DNA of 64,000 nucleotides from Caulochytrium protostelioides (GCA_003615045.1 ML014131.1:113518-177517); one strand, 5' to 3'. Counted from the first letter of the stretch, positions 52,918 through 63,833 are shown. A program made the numbers and translations. Notes: a model not told the origin generated them from the letters alone.

Positions 52918-55809
52918 TCACTTCGACGCCTTCGATTTGGCGGCGGCTGACGCACTGGCGGGTGCTGAGGCTGGATTCGGGCCGCCGCCGCCGCCGCTGC
53001 CGCCACTGCCGCCGCCACCGGGGGGGCCGCTGCCGCTGCCCGGGGTGCCCGCGCCAGGGAGGCCTCCGCCCGGGAACTGGAGACCCTGGGCGGCCTGGGC
53101 GCCCGCCATCATGCGCGCCATCGCAAGCTGCTGCTGCTGCTGTGGCGTCAACCCGTGCGCGCCCGGCGTCTGGCCGAGCGCCTGCAATGCTGCCTGCTGC
53201 TGCTGCTGCTGCTGCTGGGCCAAGAAGTACTGCGGTATCAGCATGTGGTTGACGCCTTGCATCAGCAAACTCTGCACGAGCGGGTTCGCCATCACCGCCG
53301 GATTCGAGTAGAAGCTTTGGAATCCGAACGAAGCGGGATTCGGCACGATGGGCGCTCCCGGCGGTTGTGGGACCGCGTTCGGCGCCATCGGCGTCATTTG
53401 CTGCTGATGCTGTTGCTGCTGATGCTGCTGATGCTGCTGTTGGTGTTGCTGCTGCTGTTGCTGCTGTTGCTGCTGCTGCTGCTGGAGCAGGAAATGCTGT
53501 ATCAAACGCTGGTGCTGCTGCTGCAGTGGTGTGAGCTGCGCTGGGATTTGCGGCGCCGGCGACGGTGGGACCGATTTGGTATCAATGAGCGGCGACGGGC
53601 CAGGGCTGCCTGCCGAAGCGGCCGCCGAGGCCGCCGCCGCTGCTGCTGCTGCCGCCGCCGCCGCCGCGCTCTGCTTGCGTGCTTTGCCCGAGACTTTCCG
53701 CGTCGGCCCCGCCGCCGCTTTGTCCGGGCCGGGCGTCCGCTCCTCCTTGACCACGGGCGATCCTGCAGGCGGCGGCAGCGGGCCCGGCGCCGGGGTGGTG
53801 AGCGGCAGGTGGCCCGGCAGGACGCCGGGCGAGCCGCCGGGCGCCATGCCGGGCACGGCGTGGAGCAGGCCCGGCGAGAGCAGGGCCACGTGGGCGAGGG
53901 CGGCGCCCGAGAGCGGCGGGGCGCCGCCGACGCCGCCGACGCCGCCGACGCCGGCGCTCCCGGGCGGCGGGAGCAGGCCCGGCGCGGCGTACGGCGAGAC
54001 CGCCGCCGAGAGGTCCGCCGATGGCGGCATGCCACCCAGCGGCATGCCGCCGAGGGCCGCGAGGCCGACGGCGCCGGTCTCGATGCCCTTCGGCGGCCGC
54101 GCCCCCGCATACCACTGCTGGTGCTGCGGATCGTTGATCGAGTCGAAGACCAAGGTGTGGTCCATCAGGTAGCACGTCTTGAACGGCGCAATGTAGGCGT
54201 CCATGGCGGCGCGGTTGCCCAGCGGGTAGGTGAGGGTCGAGCCGAAGGCGCCCGTGGCCGCGCCCGCCGTGTCGCCGACGCGCAGCACGGCATAGAACTG
54301 ATTCGGCGCCACTTCGTACGCGTTGAAGGTCGTGTACAGCGTGGCCTTGTTGATCGTTGCTTCGAACGCGATCGTGCGCACCAAGCCCTTCTTATCGCTC
54401 GCGCCGCCGCCTGCCGCGCTGCCGCCGTTTTTGGTGGCCCCGCGACCGGCCGCCGTCGCCGCCGTCGCCGCATTCGAAGCCTCCAGCTCCTGCTGCTGCT
54501 GTTGCTGCTGCTGCTGTTGCTTTTTGGTCAGCTTCTTGCCTGTGGACGGTGGCTTCGGCGCTGGCAGGGCGGGTGTGGCGGTGGGCGCCGGCGTGGCGGT
54601 CGAGGGCGAGGCCGGCACGGACGCGCCGGGCGTCAGCATCGGAATGGGGTCGGCGTCCGAAGCGCATTTCCGCCGCTTCCAGGTCTCGACAAACGCGAGC
54701 TGCTCAAACGTCGGATGGAACTGATGCGTCTTCTCCTCGTGGGTCAGCATCAGCGCGTTGCTTTCCTTCTTTTGGTGGTCGCGGCCCTCGTTCTCGGCCC
54801 AGTCCTGCGGCCGCTTGGCGGGGATCTGGTACTTGTTGCGCGTATAATTGAGCAGGTTTGCCATATTCTGGATCTTTGGAAAGCTCGTCTCCAGATACAG
54901 CGGATCCGAGGTGTGGTACAGGACCTTCGCCTCGATCTCGAGCATCGTCGACTCCCGCATCACGCCAAACGGCTCCTGCGCCGCGAGCGCACGCAGGTCA
55001 GACCATTGCGACAGCGGCGTACTCTGCAGGACCAGTCGCCGCTGGAACGGGATCGGCGTCAAGCCGCCGCTGCCAGTGTCATGGCCGCCCTTGCCGCTGC
55101 CGCCACCGTGGCCCGCCGCGCGGGAGCCCTGACCGGCGCCCGCGGCATTCGCGTCGCCGCCGCCGCCGCCGCCACTCTGGCTCGCGGCTGACGGGTGGTT
55201 GCCGCGGAAGGTGTACCGGTAGTCGGACACATGGACGTTGACGCTGTTCTCGTGAAAGAAGGACGGGTCAAGAGCGGCCGCCAGTTCAGGGGTCAGCTGC
55301 TGCCGGTTAATGGCATCGAGAATGGACTGTGAACGAGAGACGTGCACGTTGGCGAGGCCAAGTATTGCCGGGGCCGCCCGAAGAAAAAAGGACAGGATGT
55401 GCGCAGAGGAAGGGTGAGATCATCCGTCGACGGCACGACTCGCCAAGGACGATGTCAACAAGAGACAACACGACGACATCTTCCCTGAGCAGTCTGAATC
55501 GCGGTGGTGGTGGCTTACCCTTTGTGCGCCTGCGTATTGATAGATCGCATCCTAACCACAACGTCCCGTTCATTGTGTGCCATCGGATCGTCAAGAAAAA
55601 AACATGCAGTCCAAAGCAGAAAAAGCCGGCGTGAGACGTGCGTCGCCCATATCCTACGATGAACCATCAAGCACGATCCACGATACTTCATCCGGCATCG
55701 CCTGTGCGAGCACCGAGGATGGGCATACCTGTTTGTCAAACTTGAAATGCGTCGGGAACAAATTAACCGTCAGCCCCGGCTTGGCGGCGGCGCCGTGGGG
55801 CGACTGCAT
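52918..55809 (-). CDS. SPT20: SPT20, SAGA core scaffold subunit
   Basis: Structural SAGA subunit. I reconstruct three exons: 55809-55729 (81 nt), 55551-55519 (33 nt) and 55326-52918 (840 aa). Introns are 177 and 192 nt, donors GTATGC and GTAAGC, acceptors GGTTAG and TCACAG, all phase 0. The joined N-terminus reads LTVNLFPTHFKFDKQ, DAIYQYAGAQR, SILDAINRQQLTPELAAAL, then VHVSDYR, which matches the SPT20 domain (V-N-L-x-P, D-G-x-x-x-Y, L-L-x-x-I, x-V-x-D-Y-R). Further on, RRLVLQSTPLSQWSDLRALA, LEIEAKVLYHTSDPLYLE and NLLNYTRNKYQ continue the domain. The C-terminal half is disordered, with poly-Gln tracts at 53398-53520, 53188-53220 and 54490-54525, as in many SPT20 proteins. Without splicing the frame would have to begin at a non-ATG codon, which supports the model. 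Confidence 0.85.
53398..53525 (-). repeat. CAG/CAA/CAT tract encoding poly-Gln with His in SPT20
   Basis: On the minus strand this reads as runs of CAG and CAA with scattered CAC/CAT codons, giving long Gln stretches with His. Shorter CAG runs in the same gene lie at 53188-53220 and 54490-54525. Confidence 0.93.
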
Positions 55810-57029
55810 CGTGCGGATCCGGCCAGCCGGGACAACAGCGTCGTCGCGCCCGCCCCTCCGATGCGAGCAACGCCGCCGCCGCTGGTTGTCGAGCCGACCA
55901 AAAGGAGCGCGCGCCGCACTCGATCGTTATAGTCACTGACGGGCTCGGGATGGCGTCGGCTGCACGCGCCTCCGTCAAATGCGTCGTGTCGGATTCAAGC
56001 GATCCCGACGAGCACCGATCTCCAGCGAGCTCATGCGATGGCGGCAGCGGCAGCGGCGGGGATGGCGACGGTAGCGGCGACGACGGCGACGGCAGCGTTG
56101 CAACCGCGCGGCGGACGACCAGCTGAGCGGGGCCGGCTCGGATCGCGACGGATCGGCGGCAGGATCGAGCTTTTTGGAAGACGACGGCACCGACCGCGTC
56201 GGCCGCGTATGCAACTCGCGCGTGCAGCTGGAACGCCTTCCTGCCGATAGCGCTGCGTGGCGGCGAGCCCCGCACAAGGAGGTCGGAGGCGCTCGTGGTC
56301 GACGGCAGCGCTGAGAGCGCCGGGACGGTCCCTGGACGACGGCGTGACGGCAGCGACAACCGCGGCAGCGCGTCTTCGTCAACCAGGACGTCTCCTGAGC
56401 CCGCTGATGAGGCTGGTATGGCCACGGGGTATGCCCACGCAGCGAACCACGGCTGAGGGGGGTCGCAAGCAGACGGACCGGTCGGGATCGGGGCGCCGAG
56501 ACGGCGGAGATGGCGACAACGATGCGCGGCCTTCTCAGCAACGGCGGCGCTTCTGCCGAAACCGCGCGTCGCTCCTCGCGCATCCGTCCGCCCATCGCTG
56601 AGACCGGAGCGTTGGACAGCGCGTGGTGGGCCTCGTGGCTGCCCGTCGTGCAGCGCCGACCAACCTGGATAATCCCTCAGGGCTCTGATCAAGACCGCCG
56701 CCGCTACCACCGGCAGCGGCAGCGGCAGCGGCAGCGGCGGCGGCGGCGGCGGTGGCGGCGGCGGTGGCGGCGAGCCGAGCCGCCGGGGCAAACCCCGCCC
56801 TCCCTCCCTTGTCTCACTCCTTTCCGATCCTTCCGGACTTTCTTATTCATGGTGCTGCCCCTCGCCCTTTCGACAGGCCGAGCCGCGGCTCGGCTCGTCC
56901 TCATCCCATCATCACGCCCCATGTCGATCCGCTCTTAGCCGTTATCTGTTGCATCCAACTTCATCGGTTTCATATGGCGCAGCGATCCATCGATGCGATG
57001 CGATGCGAGGGGGCCGCCCATGCAGACGA
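55810..57029. other. Intergenic region between SPT20 and the PRP4 kinase
   Basis: About 1.2 kb; SPT20 promoter side and PRP4 3' flank, both minus. It is GC-rich with a (GGCAGC)n/(GGC)n tract at about 56707-56775. A 342-codon minus frame (55763-56791) overlaps SPT20 exon 1 in another register and is Pro/Ser/Arg-rich, so it is not called. Confidence 0.5.
56707..56775 (+). repeat. (GGCAGC)n grading into (GGC)n
   Basis: About five GGCAGC units followed by GGC copies with two GGT variants, in intergenic DNA. Confidence 0.9.
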
Positions 57030-58685
57030 TTAGGAGGACGCCTCGGCCGACGCCGACGGCGCCCACGGCCCGGCGATGAAGGGATGGGCGAGCGCCGCGG
57101 CGGGCGTGATGCGGCGGTCGGGGTTCAGCGCGAGGCAGCGCTCGACAAGGTCGACGAGGTGCCACAGGCGGCGCTCAAAGGGCGTCCGCGCGGCGTTGAG
57201 CGACGACGGGCAGTGCGGAAACCGCGCCGCGAGCGCGTCGGCCGCGGACGCCGGCCCTGCGGCGATCGCGAGCAGCCGCGCCACGGGCCGCCCCGTCAGC
57301 CGGTCGCGGGTATGCTGCCGGAAGAGCAGCGCCGGGCCGCCGTCGAAGTGGGCGCTGACGGCGGCGGTCGGCCCGCGGCGGATGAGGCGGTGCGGGACCT
57401 TGCCGAGCGTCTGCATGATCCGGAACAGCATGTCGTTGTTGTCGCGGCCCGCGAAGAGGATCTGGCCGGTCGCGAGCTCGGCGAGGGTGCATCCAGCGGC
57501 CCACGTGTCGACGGCGGCGGACGGGTCGTGGCCGAGGATGACCTCGGGGGCGCGGTAGAACCGGCTCGCGAGATACGGCGTCGCGGCTTGCTGCGGCACG
57601 TCCGTGGCGCTGCCCAAGTCGGCGAGCACCACGGACTGGCGGTCCGCGGCCAGCAGCACGTTGTCGGGCTTGATGTCGAGATGTACGTAGCCGCAGTCGC
57701 GCAGGAGGCCAAGCGCCAAGAAGAGGTGGCGCGCCATGACGGCGACCGTCTCGAGCCGCAGGCCGCGGCCGGCGCCGTGGTCGCGCAGCACGGCGCGCAG
57801 GTCCGTGTGCATGGCCTCGAAGACGAGGCACCGGTGCTGTTTGTGCCAGAATGATGCCAGCAGCCGCGCCACGTGGCGCTCGCCGCGCGGGTCGGCGCGG
57901 CCCAGCGTCTCCAGCACCTTGATCTCGTGCTCGGCCGCGGCTTGCATGAGGTCGTTGCGGCGGACGATCTTGATGGCGACGTCGACGGGCGCGGCGATGG
58001 CGGCGTCGTCCGCGGGGTCGGCCGACGGCTCGCGGCGCGCGCGCACGACCGTACTAAACACGCCCTTCCCGAGCGGCGCCGTCACGCGGTACCGGCCGTC
58101 GAGCACCTCGCCCACCACCGTCACGTAGTATCCCTCGGCATCGTCCCAGTTCTCCCGCAGATCCGCCTGCGGTGGGCCGGCCCCCGCTGCGGCCACACGG
58201 CCATCGCCCTCGCCCGCGTCCTCCAGCGCGAGCGTCGGCGCAAACATGTCCAGGCCGCCGTCCGGCCGCGGCGCCACGATCGGCGGGGTCGTGGCAGTAG
58301 GCGACGCGGGCGCCGCCGCCGCCGTCGCCGCCGTCGCCGCTGCTAGTGCCGTCGCGGCCGTCGTCGGGGGTCGAGCCGCCGTGGCCGCCGTGGCCGCCGT
58401 GGCCACCGGGAGTTCTTCGGGACGCGACGGCGCCGTGGGCGCCAGGGACGTGACGCTGGATGCCGGCGGCCGATGCGCCGCCGCCAGGGCCGCGATCCGG
58501 GCCCGGCGTGCGGCAATCAGCGCGGCCTCCTGGTCGGCGGGACTGCCGTCGCGGTCGCCGTCGCTCCCGCTATCCGCAGGGTCATCGGCGAGCGGCGCAC
58601 GGCGCTTCAACGCGCGTCCCGAAACGTCCGTGAGCCCGCGGCAGAGCGCGGACCGGCTGCGGCCCTGAGCGCGCGGACGGGCCAT
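57030..58685 (-). CDS. PRP4-type pre-mRNA splicing kinase (PRPF4B-like)
   Basis: CMGC kinase related to DYRKs that phosphorylates spliceosome components. Single exon, 551 aa from the ATG at 58685 (MARPRAQGRSRS); the frame stays open to 59318, but that part overlaps the next gene's 5' end and lacks homology. The leader has SPADQEAALIAARRARIAAL, the E-x2-L-I-x2-R-R-x-R pattern that precedes PRP4 kinase domains, then DAEGYYVTVVGEVLDGRYRV. Kinase motifs: GKGVFSTVV (about 203), VAIKIVR, FWHKQHRCLVFE, HLDIKPDN (about 332), ADLGSA (about 354) and YLASRFYRAPEVILG. The last matches the DYRK/PRP4 activation segment. Two positions differ from PRP4 relatives: H-L-D where they have H-A-D or H-C-D, and D-L-G in place of D-F-G. 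Both Asp residues and the Lys are kept, so activity is expected. Confidence 0.9.
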   Translation of the reverse strand: MARPRAQGRSRSALCRGLTDVSGRALKRRAPLADDPADSGSDGDRDGSPADQEAALIAARRARIAALAAAHRPPASSVTSLAPTAPSRPEELPVATAATAATAARPPTTAATALAAATAATAAAAPASPTATTPPIVAPRPDGGLDMFAPTLALEDAGEGDGRVAAAGAGPPQADLRENWDDAEGYYVTVVGEVLDGRYRVTAPLGKGVFSTVVRARREPSADPADDAAIAAPVDVAIKIVRRNDLMQAAAEHEIKVLETLGRADPRGERHVARLLASFWHKQHRCLVFEAMHTDLRAVLRDHGAGRGLRLETVAVMARHLFLALGLLRDCGYVHLDIKPDNVLLAADRQSVVLADLGSATDVPQQAATPYLASRFYRAPEVILGHDPSAAVDTWAAGCTLAELATGQILFAGRDNNDMLFRIMQTLGKVPHRLIRRGPTAAVSAHFDGGPALLFRQHTRDRLTGRPVARLLAIAAGPASAADALAARFPHCPSSLNAARTPFERRLWHLVDLVERCLALNPDRRITPAAALAHPFIAGPWAPSASAEASS

Positions 58686-59286
58686 CCGGGCAGGTCGGGA
58701 AACGCCGGCAGGAAAGAAGGGACGCGCAGCAATCGCGCGCGGACGCAGCAGCGAGTGGCGACGCCGTGCCTGCGCCTCTACCACCACCACCACCACCACC
58801 AATACCGCCACGCATCCGGGATGGCCGCGACGGCCGCTGTTGCTGGTGATGCTGCTGCCGCCGCCGGTGGGTGGCGACAGACCCAGCGGTGGTATACGCC
58901 GATGCCGGGCGCGCCTCCCCGCTCGCCCGCCCTGAAGGCCACCGTGGACGCGGGCCCCCGGGCCGCCGTGCGCCACATGGGTCCTGACGCCGCCGCCCAC
59001 GCCGCGTGATGGCGTACGACACGGCCGGGCCGGGCGGCGGCGCCGTGGCATCATGAAACCCGTCGGCCGCCGCCGCCGCCGCCGGAGAAAGCGGATCGGC
59101 TCGCCATGATCTGGCCCAGGTCCGCGCCGCGCGCGCCGACGCCATGACGGCCGCCGCCACCGCCCGCGACGGGCTGCTCCCCACCTTCCCTTCGCCGCCG
59201 TCCCGCTGTCGCGTCGTCGACCCGCGTCCTTGCCGTCTCCTCCGACGCCGACGCCGCCGACGGGCCCTCCTGCCGCCCCCAGCAGG
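58686..59286. other. Divergent promoter region between PRP4 kinase and RGP1
   Basis: About 600 bp between two head-to-head starts, including a (CCA)n tract at about 58780-58800. No independent gene. Confidence 0.55.
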
Positions 59287-59865
59287 ATGGGTCTTCGATT
59301 CACCGCATACTTGGCCAACGACGGCGCTGTCTACGCGGGTGAGACGCTCGTCTGCTTCCTGAGCTTTGAGAACACCGCGGCGGCGCCGCCGCCCGCCCGT
59401 GGCCGCGGCCACGCCGACGCCGACAGCGCCAACCGCGCCAACAGCGGCCATGCCGCGGGCTCGCCCGCCAGCGCGCCGCCCGGCCGGCGGCTCGCGCGAT
59501 CCATGACCCACCACCCGAGCACGCCCGCGGCCGGCACGCGGGCGGCCGCCGGGGGGGCCGCCGCCGGCCAGTTGCGCCGCCACCGATCGCCGTCAGGCGG
59601 CGCCGCCGCCGCCGCCGATCCCGCCGTCCGCCGCGGCACGTCCTTCACGGAGCGCAGCCGCCCGCGCGGCGTCTCGCCGGCGCCCTCGACGGCGTCCTCG
59701 ACGGCGCCGTCCGCCGCCGCGTCCGTCTCTTCGGGCCTCGCCGAGCGCGTCCGGTCGTCCATCGGCGCCTACTGGTGGGGATCCGCGGGCTCGGCGCCCG
59801 CCGCCGGCGCTCCTGCGGCGGGCCGCGACGGGGCGACGACGCCGCAGGGCCACAGCCACACCCAC

Positions 59866-59897
<32 letters not shown>

Positions 59898-61854
59898 CGA
59901 CGACGAGCGCGACTCGGCGTTCGCGGACGGCCGCCCGAGCCCCGCGGCACGGCGGAAACCCCTTGCGGCGCGCCATGCCGCGGCCGTCCTCGCCGGCGCC
60001 GAGCCGGCGACCGCCGACTCCCACGCCCATGGCCGACCGTCCGCGGGCGCCAGCCGCCGTCCCAGCCACCACGAAGCCCTCGCGGGCACGGCCGCCGCCG
60101 CCGACGCCGCCGCCGATGCCGCCGCCCATGCCGCCGCCCATGCCGCCGGTGCCCGCGACCGCGACCGCGAAGCGTTGAGGCCGCCGGTCCATACGAAACC
60201 GCAGCCGGTCGGGCCGACCGTCGGCCTCGCGTTCGGCTTTGCGCAGCTGGTCGGGTCGTTCCGCGTGGACCCCGCGCACGTCGCAGTCTCGCAGCTGGAG
60301 GGACTGACGCGCCAGGTCATGTACGCGCCGATCGGCGCGGCGGCCGCCGACGCGCGCGGCGGCCGCAGCAGCGGCGGCGGCGGCGGCTTCGGGACGATCC
60401 TCGACCACCGAACCACCGCCGTCGCCGTCGGCGCCGCCGGCATGGACGATGCTTTGGGCCCCGCCCCCGAGCCGCCCACGTCCACGGCGGCGTCCCTCGG
60501 CTACGCCACCCTCACGCGCCGCCTGGCTCACCCGACGATGGGCCTGAGCGGCGGCGCGGCGGGCGGGCTCGCGGCGTCGGCCGCGTACCCGATCTTCTCG
60601 GCGCCGCCGACGGCGCTCTTCTTCGACCTGCGGCTGCGGCCCGGCGAGTCCCGGACGTTCCGCTACGCCATCCCGCTGCCGGCGCGGCTGCCGCCGTCGC
60701 ACCGCGGCCGCCTCCTCCGCATCACGTACACCCTGATCCTACGGCTGGAGCGCGAGCCCCGGAGCGGCGACCCGACGAGCCCGCGCTCCGAGATCGTGCA
60801 TCTGCCGATCCAGCTCTTTGGCGCCGTCGACGCGGCGGCCGGCGCGGGGCCGTCGAGCATCTACCACGTGCTGCATCCGGTCGTCACGACCGTCGACACG
60901 GCCCACGTCGTCGCATGGCCGTCCAGCCTCGTGCGCGAGTTCGATCCCGCGCTCGCCGTGGTGCCGCCGGCCCAGGATGCGGGGCCCGCGCGGCCGGTCG
61001 ACAAGACGGATCCGTCGACGTGGGGGGCCGCGCGGCCGGGGCAGTTACCGCTCCCGCGCGCGGCCGTGCCGCCGCGTCCCGCTTCTGCCGCGGTGCGCGC
61101 GGGCGCCAGCGACGCCGAGGCGGCGCCGTCGCCGCTGGACCAGGTGACAGCGCTGTGCCTGACGTCGCGGCGCCTGCACTACGACATCTGCAAGAACAAC
61201 GGACGCGTAGCGCGGCTCACGCTGGCGCGAAGCGCGTTCCGGATGGGCGAGGACATCAGCGGCGTCCTGGATTTCCGCGACGCGCGCATCGCCTGCTACG
61301 CGGTGGCCATCACGCTGCAGGCCACCGAAGACATCGACCCGAGCTTTGTGGCGCCGGGCGCCGCGGCCGCCGCGATGGGCCTGACGACGCCGGTCGCCGT
61401 CTTCCGCCGCAACACCGTCAGCGCCGCCCGGCTCGGCTTCCTGCTCCCGGTGCCGGCGGCCCGCGCCGCCCAGGTGGGGCCCGGCTTCGAGACCTCGGCC
61501 GTCACCGTGCGCTGGCAGCTGCGCTTTGAGTTCATGAGCGGCACGGGGCCGGCGAGCGTGCGCGCCGTATCGTCAAGCACCCACGACCAGGCCGGTCTGC
61601 CGTCGTCGCTGCCGCCGCCGGCGACGGCCTCGGCCTCGGCGACCGGATCGTCGTCCGAGCTCGCGGGGGCCTCGGGCGGCGGCGGGATGGGCGCCGCCGG
61701 CTGGCGCCCCGTCGGTCTTGGCGAGTACTTCCGCCAAACATCGCCGCTCGCGGCGCTGCCGACCGAACCGTTTGACTGCACCATCCCGATCGCGGTCTAT
61801 GGCCACGTGACGCAGCGCAGCGAGACCCTGTTCCGCTTTGCCATCCAAGCGTAA
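59287..61854 (+). CDS. RGP1: RGP1, subunit of the Ric1-Rgp1 GEF for Rab6/Ypt6
   Basis: Arrestin-fold partner of Ric1 in the Golgi guanine-nucleotide exchange factor for Rab6/Ypt6. Single exon, 855 aa, ATG at 59287 directly before the conserved start (GLRFTAYLANDGAVYAGETL, the x-L-x-x-x-x-V-Y-x-G-E pattern). Residues 35-390 hold disordered Ala/Ser-rich insertions, an Asp run (193-207), and ARDRDREALRPP. Conserved RGP1 blocks follow: IFSAPPTALFFDLRLRPGES, SHRGRLLRITYTLILRLERE, then LTSRRLHYDICKNNGRVARL, MGEDISGVLDFRDARIACY and VTVRWQLRFEFM, ending with PIAVYGH. Length exceeds the human protein (391 aa), mostly through the insertions, as in fungal RGP1. Confidence 0.88.
59866..59907 (+). repeat. 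(GAC)n tract encoding an Asp run in RGP1
   Basis: Nearly perfect GAC repeat with one GAT, giving about 13 consecutive Asp residues. Confidence 0.93.
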
Positions 61855-62182
61855 CGCCGCGGCCCCTGCGGTGCCTCCGTCCCTCTCCTATGTAATGTGG
61901 TCCATCCTTGGGGATGGCCGACAACCATGATGTCGATGCTGCCATGGCTGTCTGGTCATGGACGCTGGCGGCGGACGGCGGCGGCAGCAGCGCCTCCGTG
62001 TGGCGCGTGCGGGCACGGGGGGCTCCCTCGGCCCGCCGGGTGGAGGGCCCGGATGGGGGAAGAAGCCGACGCCGTCGCCGCCGACGCCGCGCCCATCGCC
62101 GCGATCACCTCTCCCGAGCGCCCTTCGTTGACACCCGCGGCGCCGCGCCGCGGCCTTGACATGGACCGCCCCGGCTCCCGCG

Positions 62183-62220
<38 letters not shown>

Positions 62221-62803
62221 AATGGCGACGGCGGTCGGGTGCTCGGACGGCGAGCATCCCACGAGACCGGTGGTCACGCCCACGATCGCATCCGGGTCCT
62301 CTATGGTGACGCACACACGTGGCCGCTCACTCGTCCGATACCCGTCGTTGCGTCGTCCGTCCATCTCGACCCCGTCTTCGTCTCCTCGTCGTCGTGGCGA
62401 TCGGTGTCGACTCCGCGCTCTTGCGATCGCCCGCTGCCTGCTGCGTCTGGTCCAGTGCTGCGTGGGCTTCACACCGTCCACCGCCATTCCGCCCCAGGTG
62501 CCTCGCGCGTTCAGCAGCTCCGCCGGCCTTCTCGCTCGATTCATTCTCGACCCGACAGAAACCAAAAAGGCGCCTCGAACGCGGCGTTGGTTGTCGGTGA
62601 TCCTCGCATCATCACGAACCCCCGAATCCCCATCCCTTCTCGCCGTCCCCTCATCCCATCGCGCTTGGTGCCGTTGAATCGCCGACTCCCACACTGGCTT
62701 CCTGCGCCGCGCCACGCAGCGTGACCCGACGAAACGCACGAAGAGAATTGGTAGCGCACCCTCCCGAGCCCCTTTCGTGAACGCCCCCGGTGATCCGTCC
62801 AGG
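61855..62803. other. Intergenic region between RGP1 and endosulfine
   Basis: About 950 bp, GC-rich, with a (GGC)12 tract and overlapping open frames on both strands that lack any domain. The last 100-200 bp probably contain the endosulfine promoter. Confidence 0.5.
62185..62220 (+). repeat. (GGC)12 microsatellite
   Basis: Twelve perfect GGC copies in intergenic DNA. Confidence 0.95.
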
Positions 62804-63393
62804 ATGGCCTCCAAAGACCAGCCCGGCAAGCCTGCCGTCGATGTGTCCGTAAGTACTCCCATGCTTAGTCCGCTGCGTTGCGTTGTGTTGCGTCGCGTTG
62901 CGTTGCGTCACGCGGCGCTACGCTGCGTCGCGGCGCGTCGCGGCGCGTCACGTCGCGACCATGTCGTCCCCGTCAGGCTCATGCACCGTAGCGAGCCGAT
63001 GCTTCGACTCGACCGGCTGAAAAGCAGCCACGCGCTTTTCTCCATCATCGGAAAGGACAGGCGACTCACCGGTCTTTGCGCTTTTCGTGATCGCAGACGC
63101 TCTCCGAAGCCGACCGCGCTTTCTTCCAGAAGTACGGCCGCCTCCCGCCTGCCAAGAAGGCCAACCATCATTTGCTGAAAGCCGATCGCAAGTACTTCGA
63201 TTCCGGTGACTACGCCTTGAGCCAGGCCGGCAAGGGCTCCGAACCCGTCGGATCGCAGCACCCCAGCCCCGAGCGCATCCCCCACTCCGTCCCCGTCCAG
63301 GCCCAGAGCCAGGCGTCCGCCGCCCAGCAACACCTGCCCGCCAAGGAGAGCGCGCTCGTTCATGAGTCCACCCCCGCCTCCGGCAAGGTCTAA
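62804..63393 (+). CDS. Endosulfine/ARPP19 family protein (Igo1-like PP2A-B55 inhibitor)
   Basis: Small phosphoprotein that inhibits PP2A-B55 when phosphorylated by Greatwall/Rim15 kinase, controlling mitosis and quiescence. Exons 62804-62848 (15 codons) and 63097-63393; 113 aa. The 248-nt intron has donor GTAAGT and acceptor TCGCAG, phase 0. The core is unmistakable: LSEADRAFFQKYGRLPPAKK, then FDSGDYALSQ, whose Ser is the Greatwall site in the family. The C-terminus is Gln/Ala/Ser-rich and disordered. The first exon (MASKDQPGKPAVDVS) is short and hydrophilic, like the start of other endosulfines. Confidence 0.95.
62871..62957 (+). repeat. Degenerate TGCGT/CGTCG repeat in the endosulfine intron
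   Basis: Runs of GCGTT/GCGTC pentamers, grading into GGCGCGTC-type units, occupy most of the 5' half of the intron. Confidence 0.85.
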
Positions 63394-63761
63394 CCAGGAC
63401 CCGTGCCCAGTGCGCCTCCCTGCCCGTCTTCCTCCCCCCCAGCACCTTCTCTCCTGACTTCTCGTGCGGCCTGCGCGTCGCACTCGCCCTTTTGAAAAAA
63501 TTATGAAAACATACCAAATACTTAACATTGACTATGCCTGGTGAACCCCCGTATCGGGACAGCGGCCCGGAAAAACGAAGAGGCGTTGCCCGGCCTGTGC
63601 GCCCCTCCTAGCCCGCCATCACGGCCTTCTTCAAAAAGCCGTACCCTCACGGACGAAGGATCAGATGGCGTTAGGCGAAAGCAGCGGACGCTTGGACAAA
63701 TCGAACAAGCAAGGCCGAAACAACTCGCACAGTTCACGAACTGATGATTAATTCAAAAATG
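63394..63761. other. 3' flank of endosulfine and spacer before the tRNA gene
   Basis: About 370 bp, beginning C-rich and then AT-rich near 63490-63535 and 63735-63760, probably the endosulfine 3' UTR and the Pol III termination region. No gene. Confidence 0.5.
63755..63759 (-). terminator. Pol III T5 terminator of tRNA-Trp
   Basis: Five A on plus, hence TTTTT on the minus strand starting 3 nt after the tRNA discriminator base. Confidence 0.85.
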
Positions 63762-63833
63762 TGAGGCCAGAGTGATTCGAACACCCAACCGTTCGCTCTG
63801 GAGGCGAACGCGCTACCGTTGCGCCATGGCCCC
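63762..63833 (-). tRNA. tRNA-Trp (anticodon CCA), intron-less
   Basis: Reads on minus as a 72-nt cloverleaf. Acceptor GGGGCCA pairs with TGGCCTC (one G-T), D stem GCGC/GCGC, anticodon stem TTCGC/GCGAA around loop CTCCAGA with anticodon CCA, and T stem GGGTG/CACTC around TTCGAAT; discriminator A. The internal TTCGAATC resembles a B box. No intron interrupts the anticodon loop. It decodes UGG, so the standard code for Trp applies. Confidence 0.96.

Noticed and set aside
53155-55191. 678-codon plus-strand frame opposite SPT20
   Set aside because: Arg/Leu-rich translation created by antisense CAG repeats; SPT20 on minus has clear homology.
55763-56791. 342-codon minus frame upstream of SPT20
   Set aside because: Overlaps SPT20 exon 1 in a different register; Pro runs come from the GGC repeat.
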